From assembly GCA_007570785.1 (NCBI GenBank), contig ML664175.1:10021441-10085440 (forward strand): a stretch of DNA of 64,000 nt, given 5' to 3'. The DNA comes from Antilocapra americana (Eukaryota; Chordata; Mammalia; Artiodactyla; Antilocapridae). Of this stretch, positions 55,018 through 64,000 are shown piece by piece. The notes under the pieces were generated by a model that worked only from the letters and a program-made list of their open reading frames with translations, searched no databases and was not told where the DNA came from. Position numbers and translations under genes: made by a program. Position 1 is the first letter of the stretch, and every line of letters begins with the position of its first letter.

Positions 55018-56520
55018 GCTATTTAACTTTAAATTTTATATAATTAAAATTCAGAAATTCAGGTCCTCAGTCATATTAGCCACATTTCAAGTTCTCAGTA
55101 GCCACTTGTGACTGGTAGCCACTAGACTGGACAACAAAGATACAGAACATTAACGTCACTGCATAAAGTTCTACTAGACAGCTATACTAGAACTGTACTC
55201 TCTTTCCTGGAGCCCTAAATGCTTTATTTAGAGGGAAGCTTCCCATAAGAATAAGTTTTGAATAACGAAGCTCAAAAATATGTAAAAAAATATTTTAAAA
55301 CAATTACTCCTCATGGTTGTTGCCCTGGACTCTTAAGAAGATGGGTTGGTCAATAAGTCCCACCCACTTTTCTAAGGCTCAGTAATGTTCTCTGTTTCTA
55401 CTAAGGAGAGGCTAAATAGTTTGCAGAGCCTAGTACAAATTCAAAATTTTGAAACTTTATTCAAAGTTTACTTAAAATTTCAAGACAGCAACAGCAGAGT
55501 ATTAATCCAAGTACTGACCTTTCTGAGTGTAGGGCTGCATAGGTCTCACACCTGTGAAGGCAGCTTTGTCCCAAGACAATAGTACCTGAAAGAGAAGTTA
55601 AGGCAGGCCTGTGGGCTTCCTGGGGAATTTACCATGCGTGGTGATGCCACGCCCCACAGCTGCCCTGGTGCTAGCCAAGCTCAGATGTTAACTCAGACAA
55701 CTGCCTAGGGAATGCCTGTGGCCAGAGGGAGCCACCTAGCCAAAAAGAAGTGTCAGGCAATAAAGGGCCCCCACATGTTATATTGGAAAGCTCAATGCTG
55801 GGAGGCCTGAGCATGCCAGCTACTTCCAGCTGGGTATGTTTCCATCAATGCCAGGAGCATGCCCAGCCAGGAAGGCAGAAAGCTGTAGGGCCATCATTTC
55901 AGAAACTGCTGGCAGACAGGGGAAAGGCAGTGCACCCAGGAACTTCAGGACAGAAGTTCGTCCAGTTTTCCTACCTGGACTGTGGACATAAACAGAGCCC
56001 GGTATCCAGGAGCTTGTGCACGGGGGAGGGTTTACTTCCTCATCACCCAAGAGACAGGTGATATGAGGGAAGGCCAGAACAATAGCCACTCAGAATTTCA
56101 AAATGAATCATCAATGCCATAGAGCAAGACAGAGAAAAAGTATCTACTTGTAAGATCGCCAAACAGAAACTGAGGAAAACAGATTAAAAACAAAAAGATC
56201 CAAGGTGGAAGATGAGACCTGGAACCTGTAGACATCCTGTAATATAAGTAAATTAACTTCCATAGCTTTCTAGAGTATAGCAGACTGGTCCCTACACATG
56301 GAAATGCTGCTTAATATGCAGTGAAAATAATTTTTTAAAATAGCTAAGCTCAAATGGAAAAACAAAGACTACAGAGTAAAGACAGAAAACAAAGCCATAG
56401 TGAATTCAGTCTGACGTGAGATGTCCTTGGAGGAAGACCCTTGAAGGGCCTACCCCTTCCATGAAAAGAGAAGTAGAGAAGTCTAACCCTTGAGCTTCGG
56501 AAAGCAGTATGAAAGCCTGG
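55018..56520. other. GC-richer unassigned block
   Basis: 55600-56090 is notably GC richer than its surroundings and supports overlapping frames on both strands (55750-56061 plus, 55820-56089 minus). Neither has a domain, signal peptide or credible splice context. No repeat text recognised. Confidence 0.4.
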
Positions 56521-56711
56521 GGTTTTATTTTATTATTTTTATTTTTTGGCTGTACGGGGTCTTCACTTCAGCTCATGGGCTTCCCTAGTTGTGGTACACG
56601 GATTTAGTTGTCCCATGCCATGTGGGATCCTAGTTCCCTAAATAGGGATTGAACTTGCATCCCCTGGATTGGAGGGAAGATTCTTAATGACTAGACCACC
56701 AGGGAAGTACC
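56521..56711 (-). mobile_element. CHR-type SINE, reversed
   Basis: T-rich tail ttttattttattatttttat, tttggctgtacggggtcttc, gtgggatcctagttccctaa, and head actagaccaccagggaagta. B-box text (aatagggattgaacttgcat) is visible in reverse. About 190 bp. Confidence 0.78.
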
Positions 56712-57436
56712 AAGCCTGGGGTTGTAATTTCTCACAGGGGACATTTTAATTTTAAATCTAACCTTAGACATATAGCAAACTTTCACGAGAAAAAACAAGA
56801 GAGAATAAATTTTAAAACTTATATCAACCTAACATAGAGAAGAAAAAAAGGAATCAAAGTTAAATAGTGGTAAATAGAAAACACAACTCAAATGCTAGAA
56901 ATAAGTCCAAATAGGTTGATAATCAAAGTATATACAAATATTAATATTTTGAACTTGCCTGCTTAAAGACAGACATTCTCTTTTCTTCATTGTATATTCA
57001 TGCCTCCTTTGTCAAAGATAAGGTGTCCATAGATGCGTGGATTTATCTCTGGGCTTTCTATTTTGTTCCATTGATCTATATTTCTGTCTTTGTGCCAGTA
57101 CCATACTGTCTCAATGACTGTGGATTTGTAGTATAGCCTAAAGTCAGGTAGGTTGATTCCTCCAGTTCCATTCTTCTTTCTCAAGATTGCTTTGGCTGTA
57201 CGAGGTTTTTTGTATTTCCATACAAATTGTGAAATTATTTGTTCTAATTCTCTGAAAAAGACCTCTGGTAGCTTGATAGGAATTGCATTGAATCTATAGA
57301 TTGCTTTGGGTAGTATACTCATTTTCACTATATTGATTCTTCCAATCCATGAACACGGTATATTTCTCCATCTATTTGTGTCCTCTTTGATTTCTTTCAT
57401 CAGTGTTTTATAGTTTTCTATATACAAGTCTTTGGT

Positions 57437-58040
57437 TTATTTAGGTAGAAATACTCCTAAGTATTTTATTTTTTTTGTTTCGATGGTGAATGGAATTGTT
57501 TCCTTAATTTCTCTTTCTGTTTTCTCATTGTTAGTATACATGAATGCCAGGGATTTCTGTGTGTTGATTTTGTATCCTGAAACTTTACTATATTCACTGA
57601 TTAGCTCTAGTAATTTTCTGATAGAGTCTTTAGGGTTTTCTATGTAGAGGATCATGTCATCTGCAAACAGAGAGAGTTTTACTTCTTCTTTTCCAATCTG
57701 GATCCCTTTTATTTCTTTATCTGCTCTGATTGCTGTGGCCAAGACTTCCAAAACTATGTTGAATAGTAGCGGTGAGAGTAGGCACCCTTGTCTTGTTCCT
57801 GACTTCAGGGGAAATGCATTCAGTTTTTCACCATTGAGGATAATGTTTGCTGTGGGTTTGTCATATATAGCTTTTATTATGTTGAGGTATGTTCCTTCTA
57901 TTCCTGCTTTTTGGAGGGTTTTTATCATAAATTGATGTTGAATTTTTTCAAAAGCTTTCTCTGCATCTATTGAGATAATCATGTGGTGCTGGGAAAACTG
58001 GACAGCCACTTGTAAAAGAATGAAACTAGAACACTTTCTA
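57437..58040 (-). pseudogene. L1 ORF2 RT fragment in the inverted segment
   Basis: From [16 protein letters not shown] at the inversion junction (about 57986) through [20 protein letters not shown] and [16 protein letters not shown] to KYLGVFLPK, all in one frame, then a stop. The frame continues in another reading at 56987-57427 (KTLMKEI…DKGGMNIQ). The codons right of 57987 are antisense readings of the other half. Core RT motifs are intact but the protein is headless and split. Confidence 0.88.
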
Positions 58041-58066
58041 ACACCATACACAAAAATAAACTCAAA

Positions 58067-58993
58067 ATGGATCAAATCATAAGACCAGAAACTATAAAAC
58101 TCCTAGAGGATAACATAGGCAAAACACTCTCCGACATAAACCAAAGCAGGATCCTCTATGACCCACCTCCCAGATTATCGGAAATAAAAGCACGAATAAA
58201 CAAATGGGACCTAATTAAAATTAAAAGCTTTTGCACAACAAAGGAAACTGTAAGCAAGGTGAAAAGACAGCCTTCAGAATGGGAGAAAATAATAGCCAGT
58301 GAAGCAACAGACAAACAATTCATCTCAAAAATATACAACCAACTCCTGCAGCTCCATTCTAGAAAAATAAAAGAGCCAATCAAAAAGTGGGCCAAAGAAC
58401 TTAACAGACGTTTCTCCAAAGAAGACATAAAAATGGCTAACAAACACATGAAAAGATGCTCATCACTCATTATCAGAGAAATGCAAATCAAAACCACAAT
58501 GAGGTACCACTTTACACCAGTCAGAATGGCTGCCATCCAAAAGTCTACAAGCAATAAATGCTGGAGAGGATGTGGAGAAAAGGGAACTCTCTTACACTGT
58601 TGGTGGGAATGCAAACTAGTACAGCTACTATGGAAAACAGTGTGGAGGTTCCTTAAAAAACTGCAAATAGACCTGCCATATGACCCAGCAATCCCACTGC
58701 TGGGCATATACACCAAGGAAACCAGAATTGAAAGAGCCACGTGTACCCCAATGTTCATCGCTGCATTGTTTACAATAGCCAGGACATGGAAGCAACCTAG
58801 ATGCCCATCAACTGACGAATGGATAAGAAAGCTGTGGTACATATACACAATGGAATATTACTCAGCATTGAAAAAAAATTCATTTGAATCAGTTCTACTC
58901 AGGTGGATGGAACTGGAGCCTATTATCCAGAGTGAAGTAAGCCAGAAGGAAAAACAACAATACAGTATACTAACGCATATATATGGAATTTAG
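58067..58993 (+). pseudogene. L1 ORF2 C-terminal fragment, open for 308 codons
   Basis: It matches the C-terminal frame at 19367-20350 almost residue for residue in conserved blocks ([18 protein letters not shown] near residues 164-182, [19 protein letters not shown], ending HIYGI). A nonsense change upstream (…WIKS then stop, before 58067) shortens it compared with its partner. Recent, but inactive through truncation and inversion. Confidence 0.88.
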
Positions 58994-59794
58994 AAAGATG
59001 GTAAGGAGAACCCTGTATGCGAGACAGCAAAAGGAACGCAGATGTATAGAACAGACTCGTGGACTCTGTGGAAGAGGGCAAGGGTGGGATGATATGGGAG
59101 AATGACATTGAAACATGTTAATTACCATATGTGAAATCAATCGCCAGCCCAGGGTTGATGCTCGGGGCTGGTGCACCGGGAAGTCCCAGGGGAAGGGAGT
59201 CGGGAGGGGGGAGGGAGGGGGGTTCTGGAGGGGGAGCATGTGTAGATCCATGGCGGTTTCATGTTACTGTATGGCAAAACCAACACAATAAAGAAAATTT
59301 TAAAAAAAAAAAGAATGAAATTAAAACATTATCTAAAGACAAAAAAAAAAAAAGACAGACATTCTCAGAAGGATTTTTAAAAAATCAACCATGTATTGAT
59401 TATAAGAGATACACCTAAAAGTGATGACAAAGAGGTCATTATGTAAACAGATGGACAAAATGTACTAGGAAAATATTAATAAAAATTAAACTGATATAAC
59501 AATATTGATATCAAATTTTTAAAACTTCAAGGCAAACAGAACATGAGGATAAGTAGAATAATTCGCATCAAAGAAACTAATTTTCACCTCATATATATCT
59601 ATATATAGGTGTCTGTGTGTGTATGTGATAGTAAATCTACCATCACATTTGTAGAGGATGCAAATAATTTAAGTAATCCTATACTCTGAATGATGAGAAA
59701 TATATTCATTCTAGCACAAATGAAATGTTTTTTTAAAAACTGATTATGCCATTACCAAAGAGGAAAAGAAGAGGGGAGGGAAAAATTTGGAGTT

Positions 59795-60035
59795 TGGAAT
59801 TAAAATAGAAACACTACTGGATATAATATAGATAACCAACAAGGACCTACTGTACAACACAGGAAAGTATACTAAATATATTGCAATAATTTAAAATGGA
59901 AAAGACTCTAAAAAAGAATATATACACACACACATATATGTATATATATATATACACACACACATACATATGTATAATTGAATCACTTTGCAGTTCATCT
60001 GAATCTAACACATTGTAAAAAAAAACTATAATAAG
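59795..60035 (+). mobile_element. L1 3' UTR fragment with TA/CA microsatellite
   Basis: gataaccaacaaggacctac, gtacaacacaggaaagtata, then an alternating CA/TA run at 59921-59975, then attgaatcactttgcagttc and an A tract near 60017. It belongs to an artiodactyl L1 3' UTR type and is the forward counterpart of 49665-50030. It interrupts the old L1 body. Confidence 0.7.
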
Positions 60036-61082
60036 ATGATAAAAATATAAAAAAGAAAAGATTATCCATTGAATTCCCTTTTTTAAAAAACTGTCAAAAA
60101 GCAAATTTCAAGTATCAATGAGTCAAAGTCACTTAAAACATGTTCTCTAACAACAATGCAATAAAATTAGAAATCAATATAATAGGTATACTATCCTATT
60201 CATTTTAGAAATTTCTAAATAATTATGAAGAGAGAAAAACTAATAGAAATTACCAAATGTTTAGCATTTCATTTAGACAATGAAAACACTAGTACTAAAA
60301 TGTGTGATATGCAATCTAAACATTATTTAGAAGGAATTTAGAGACTCAAAAGCATATAGAAGAAGAGAAGGTAGCATACAGAGGAAAGTCATTCAGAACA
60401 GAGAAAGCAGAAGGAAAGAAATAATAATAGAAAAGAAGTAGATGGAAGGGGGAAAAAAATCAATAAGGAATCAACAGATCCAAGAGCTAGTTCTTTCAGA
60501 AAACTATTTAAAACCAACAAACCTAGTAAAACTGATGGAGAGAAAAATAGGAAAATGATATAATTACAAACAGAGTCAAGAGTTTAAAAGCACTATGAAT
60601 ATCATTACACTAATAAATTTGACAATTTAATGAAATAGTTCTGTACAAATAAATAAATCACTAAAACTGATTTGAAAAAGAAAAGTCTATCTATATATTT
60701 ATGTATAACCATTAAATGGAGTCTGTAATTTTTAAAAAATATATCCACTAAAAAAGCATCATGCTAACCAAATATTACTCAAAGAGATAAGTCTTACCAA
60801 ATCTTCAAAGATGATTTCTAATATTGGTGAGACTTTTTCAGTGAAGACAAAAATAGAAGAGCTCTTACTTCATTTTAATAAGGTAAGTATATTTGTGATA
60901 CTCAAATCAGACAAAGATAGTATGAGAAAAGAAAATAGTAGCTATTCTCACTTTTGAACACATAAATACAAACACTTAAAAACATTAACTAAATGAATAA
61001 ACACATCATAACAAATAAGACACAAAGCAAATACAATAACATGTTAATTGTAGAATCTGGGTAGCAGATATATAGGTATTCT

Positions 61083-61297
61083 CTGTTTCCCGGTGGCTCA
61101 GATGGTAAAGCGTCTACTTACAAAGCAGGAGACCCAGGTTCAAGCCCTGGGTTGGAAAGATCTCCAGGAGAAGGAAATGGCAACCCACTCCAGTATTCTT
61201 GCCTGGAAAATCCCATGGACGGTGGAACCTGGTAGGCTGCGGTCCATGGGGTTGCAAAGAGTCGGACACGACTAAGCAACTTCACTTTCACTGTACA
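61083..61297 (+). mobile_element. Bov-tA SINE, full length and little diverged
   Basis: gtttcccggtggctcagatg at the head (A box), aggttcaagccctgggttgg (B box), gaaatggcaacccactccag, tcgcaaagagtc-type end (gttgcaaagagtcggacacg), tail cttcactttcactg. Among the least diverged SINE copies here. Confidence 0.88.
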
Positions 61298-61972
61298 GAT
61301 CAACTTTTCTGTGTGTTTAAATGTTTTCATATTACAACTCTGGAAAAAGAATATTTGGACATCTGCAAACTTGAAGAACGTATCATGACAGAATCCCAAG
61401 GATGGTTGAACATTAAAAATATCTATCAATATAACTCTCTTTAACACAGATCAGCAACTTATAAAAACACAATTTATGAAAAAAAGAAAAACTACTGGCA
61501 AATTGGGAATTTATTACTCATTACCTTGATAAATAGTGTTGTAAGACTGGATTTGGCTATGACTGACCAAAATTTGAACTACCTAGAATTTTTTTATTTC
61601 TCTTGCATGAAAAAGATTGGTTGGGTAGCCCAGAGCCAAGTTCTTAATATCATTTTTTTATGTTTTTTTTGTGTGTGATTTTTATTCCTTAAGCTCACTT
61701 CAAGTCCAATATGATTGCTCCAGTTCTAGTCATCACATCTGCATTCCAAGTGGCAGGAGGGAGAGAAGGGGAAAGTAGTTATGTTTTCCCTTTAGGAATA
61801 AGACTGGAATTTGTGTATATGACTTTTAAGTTATGTGCCCTTACCCAGTTGGAGGTCACTGGGGAATGTAATCATTTTTGACAGCCATGTCTCCATATAA
61901 AAATTAAAAGAAAAAAGAGAGAATCAACTCGAGGTGTAACAGGGGAGCCATCAGCCTAGGATGGTATCTACC

Positions 61973-62012
61973 ATAAACCTCCATGCTTTATTAATACTTA
62001 GTGGTAAAACTT
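61973..62012 (+). repeat. Long direct repeat flanking a SINE, left copy
   Basis: ataaacctccatgctttatt … ggtaaaactt, 40 bp. It matches 62210-62250 with about six differences. Too long for an ordinary TSD. Confidence 0.75.
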
Positions 62013-62209
62013 TCCAACCCAGGGATCTAACCGAAGTCTCCTGCATAGGAGGTGGATTCTTTACCATCTGAGCCACAAGGGAAGCCCATGAATATTGGAA
62101 TGGATAGCCTATAGCTTCTCCAGTGGCTCTTCCCAACCCAGGAATCAAACTGGGGTCTCCTGCATTGCATGCAGATTCTTTACCAACTGAGCTATCAGGG
62201 AAGCCCACA
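62013..62209 (-). mobile_element. Bov-A2-type dimeric SINE, truncated
   Basis: Two reversed monomer heads: gagccacaagggaagcccat at about 62071 and actgagctatcagggaagcc at about 62188, each preceded by 'aaccgaagtctcctgcatag' or 'aactggggtctcctgcattg'. The BovB-like 3' part is missing at the left. The unit lies exactly between the two 40 bp direct repeats. Confidence 0.8.
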
Positions 62210-62250
62210 ATAAACCTCAATGTTTTATTAACATTTAGGGGTAAAATGTT
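62210..62250 (+). repeat. Long direct repeat flanking a SINE, right copy
   Basis: ataaacctcaatgttttatt … ggtaaaatgtt, the partner of 61973-62012. Differences are mostly C/T transitions. Confidence 0.75.
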
Positions 62251-62501
62251 AGAAGTGTGCTCTTTAGAGTCAGGAACAAGTCAAGAGTACCACTGTCACA
62301 GCTTCTCTTAATTCTCTATTGTATACAGACCTAGCCAATGCAACACTTTCTAAAAGATCAAAAATTAGAATGAAGAAAACTGTCATTACTTGCAGGCACT
62401 AAGATTATTTACATAGAAAATTGCAAGAAAATTTTTGGACAAATAATTCAAACACATAAAAGAATTCAGCATTCAGGATCCACGTTCAGGGTATAAGAGA
62501 A

Positions 62502-62520
62502 ATATATATATATATATATA
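62502..62520. repeat. (AT) microsatellite
   Basis: A pure AT run of about 19 bp after gagaa. Simple sequence, no function inferred. Confidence 0.9.
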
Positions 62521-62587
62521 GTATCTAATTTACAGTAGATACCTAGGCAAAAATCAAACAAAATACATGTAAAACCTGTTTGGAGAA

Positions 62588-64000
62588 CAAAGATAGACAC
62601 AATAAAGGACAGAAATGGTATAGACCTAACAGAAGCAGAAGATATTAAGAAGAGGTGGCAAGAATACACAGAACTATGCAAAAAAGATCTTACTCACCCA
62701 GATAACCATGATGGTGTGATCACTCACCTAGAGCCAGACATCTTGGAGTTCAAAGTCAAGTGGGCCTTTGGAAGCATCATGATAAACAAAGCTAGTGGAG
62801 GTGATGGGATTCCAGCTAAGCTAATCCAAATGCTAAAAGATGATCTGTTAAAATGCTGCACTCAATATGCCAGCAAATTTGGAAAATGCAGCAGGGGCCA
62901 CAGGACTGGAAAAGTTTTCATTCCCATCCCAAAGAAAAGCAATGCCAAAGAATGCTCAAACTACCGCACAATTGCACTCATCTCACACACTAGCAAAGTA
63001 ATGCTCAAAATTCTCCAAGCCAGGCTTCAACAGTAAGTGAACTGTGAACTTCCAGATGTTCAAGCTGGATTTAGAAAAGGCAGAGGAACTAGAGATCAAA
63101 TTGCCAACATCCACTGGCTCATAGAAAAAGCAAGAGAATTCCAGAAAAATATCTTCTTCTGCTTTATTGACTATGCCAAAACCTTTGAAAGTATGGATCA
63201 GGACAAACTGTGGAAAATTCTTAAAGAGATGGGAATACCAGACCACTTACCTGCCACCTGAGAAATCTGTATGCAGGTCAAGAAGCAACAGCTAGAACTG
63301 GACATGGAACAATGGATTGGTTCCAAATTGGGAAAGCAGTACGCCAAGTCTGTATATTGTCACCCTGTTCATTTAACTTAAATGCAGAGTGCATCATGTG
63401 AAATGCCAGGCTGGATGAAGCACAAGCTAGAATCAGATTGCTGGGAGAAATATCAATAACTTCAGATACCCAGATGACATCACCATAATGGCAGAAAGCA
63501 AAGAAGAACTGAACAGCCTCTTGATGAAAGTGAGAGGAGAGTGAAAAAGGTGGCTTAAAACTCAACATTAAAAAATCTAAGATCATGGCATCTGGTCTCA
63601 TCACTTCATGGCAAATAGATATGGAAACAGTGAGAGACTTTATTTTCTTGGGCTCCAAGATCACTCCAGATGGTGACTGCAGTCATGAAATCAAAAGATG
63701 CTTGAGACTTGGAAGGAATGCTATGACTAACCTAGACAGCATATTAAGCAGAGACATTACTTTGGCAACAAAGATCTATCTAGTGAAAGCTATGGTTTTT
63801 CCAGTAGTCATGTATGGATGCAAGAGTTGGACTATAAATAAAGCTGAGCGCTGAAGAATTGATGCTTTTGAACTGTGATTTTGGAGAAGACTCTTGGACT
63901 TGGTCTTGGAGACTCCCTTGGACAGCAAGGAGACCAAACCAATCAGTCCTAAAGGAAATCAGTCCTGAATATTCACTGGAAGGACTGATGCTGAAGCTGA
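62588..64000 (+). mobile_element. BovB, 5'-truncated, running off the window end
   Basis: It begins at agatagacacaataaaggac, in the linker before the RT. Fingers frame 62716-63036 (IMINKASGGDGIPAKLIQ), 63037-63261 (DVQAGFRKGRGTRDQIANI, FIDYAKTFES), then the palm in broken phases with YPDD at 63467-63478 in place of YADD. A C-terminal frame is at 63585-63854. The element continues past 64000 and its 3' end and TSD are outside the window. Confidence 0.88.

Larger units (their letters stand above)
56981..59350 (+). mobile_element. Young L1 with 5' inversion nested in an old L1
   Basis: TSD aaagacagacattctc at 56965-56980 and 59351-59366, exact over 16 bp. The left part, 56981-57986, is ORF2 RT on the minus strand (catalytic FADD at 57656-57667). 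The right part, 57987-59350, is plus-strand ORF2 C-terminus, 3' UTR and tail. The parts meet within RT text on one side and [14 protein letters not shown] on the other, with a small loss between the ends. AATAAA near 59287 and a first A tract (about 59299-59311) are followed by 28 bp and a second A tract (59341-59353). Twin priming explains the inversion. Confidence 0.92.
56720..61050 (+). mobile_element. Old L1 ORF2 body, split by a young L1 and an L1 tail
   Basis: The text before 56965 (…atattttgaacttgcctgct) and after 59366 (agaaggatttttaaaaaatc, gattataagagatacaccta, gacaaagaggtcattatgta) reads continuously as the endonuclease region of a decayed L1 ORF2. After 60100 the downstream ORF2 part is recognisable (gagctagttctttcagaaaa, accaacaaacctagtaaaac). 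Stops are frequent. The inserts are 56981-59350 and about 59795-60035. Confidence 0.6.

Noticed and set aside
55750..56061. 103-codon frame in GC-rich block as an exon
   Set aside because: An equally long antisense frame overlaps it, GC-rich DNA lacks stops by composition, and no acceptor/donor pair could be defended. Kept only as a low-interest finding.

Overview
This window reads as ruminant (Pecora, probably bovid) nuclear DNA. The evidence is the combination of BovB (RTE-type) LINEs, Bov-tA/Bov-A2 SINEs, CHR-type tRNA-Glu SINEs and L1 copies with a ruminant-like 3' UTR, laid over much older mammalian debris (L2, MIR, MaLR LTRs, hAT/MER elements, old L1). I found no convincing host protein-coding exon, rRNA, functional tRNA, CRISPR array or prokaryotic operon. 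The longer open frames are retroelement remnants or chance reading frames. The window is intergenic or intronic. All repeat names come from recognising sequence text, not from a database search, so subfamily names are approximate. The species cannot be fixed from the sequence alone.

Layout. 1-14.5 kb: mostly degraded old sequence (MLT-type LTR pieces, two hAT/MER elements, L2 and old L1 ends) with CHR and Bov-tA SINEs on top. 14.5-23 kb: a stack of insertions, namely a 1 kb BovB with a clean target-site duplication (TSD), a MaLR LTR split by an L1 end, a BovB 3' end, an L1 3' end, a Bov-A2 split by a 2 kb twin-primed L1, and another L1 end. 23-32 kb: MIR, a dimeric Bov-tA, a well-preserved 928 bp solo LTR with 6 bp TSD (24449-25376), a MaLR LTR split by a SINE, then SINE-poor, AT-rich DNA. 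32.7-40.5 kb: a BovB end, then a 6.7 kb class I (gammaretrovirus-like) endogenous provirus on the minus strand. The provirus keeps both LTRs, a tRNA-His-like primer site, Gag zinc knuckles, protease, RNase H and integrase. It has lost the reverse-transcriptase palm and most of env, and it was later hit by a BovB and a dimeric SINE. 41-49 kb: a 2.55 kb plus-strand BovB facing a near full-length minus-strand BovB that itself contains a third, plus-strand BovB. 49-56.5 kb: CHR, L1 end, an L2 reverse-transcriptase relic, a MaLR LTR, one more BovB and a GC-richer unassigned block. 56.5-64 kb: an old L1 body split by a young twin-primed L1, SINEs, and a BovB running off the window end.

How the parts relate. 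The elements parasitise one another in datable layers: old L1, L2 and MaLR; then CHR and the provirus; then BovB and Bov-tA; then the young L1s. Bov-tA SINEs share their 3' end with BovB and are thought to use its machinery, and L1-type TSDs and A-tails mark the L1 events. I see no undescribed biological system. The most interesting items are structural: nested and opposed BovBs that could fold into long double-stranded RNA, a proviral primer site unusually far from its LTR, 42 bp in-frame tandem repeats in the provirus, a possible very short L1 3' transduction, a SINE carrying a copy of sequence from 0.3 kb away, and unusually long direct repeats flanking a SINE.
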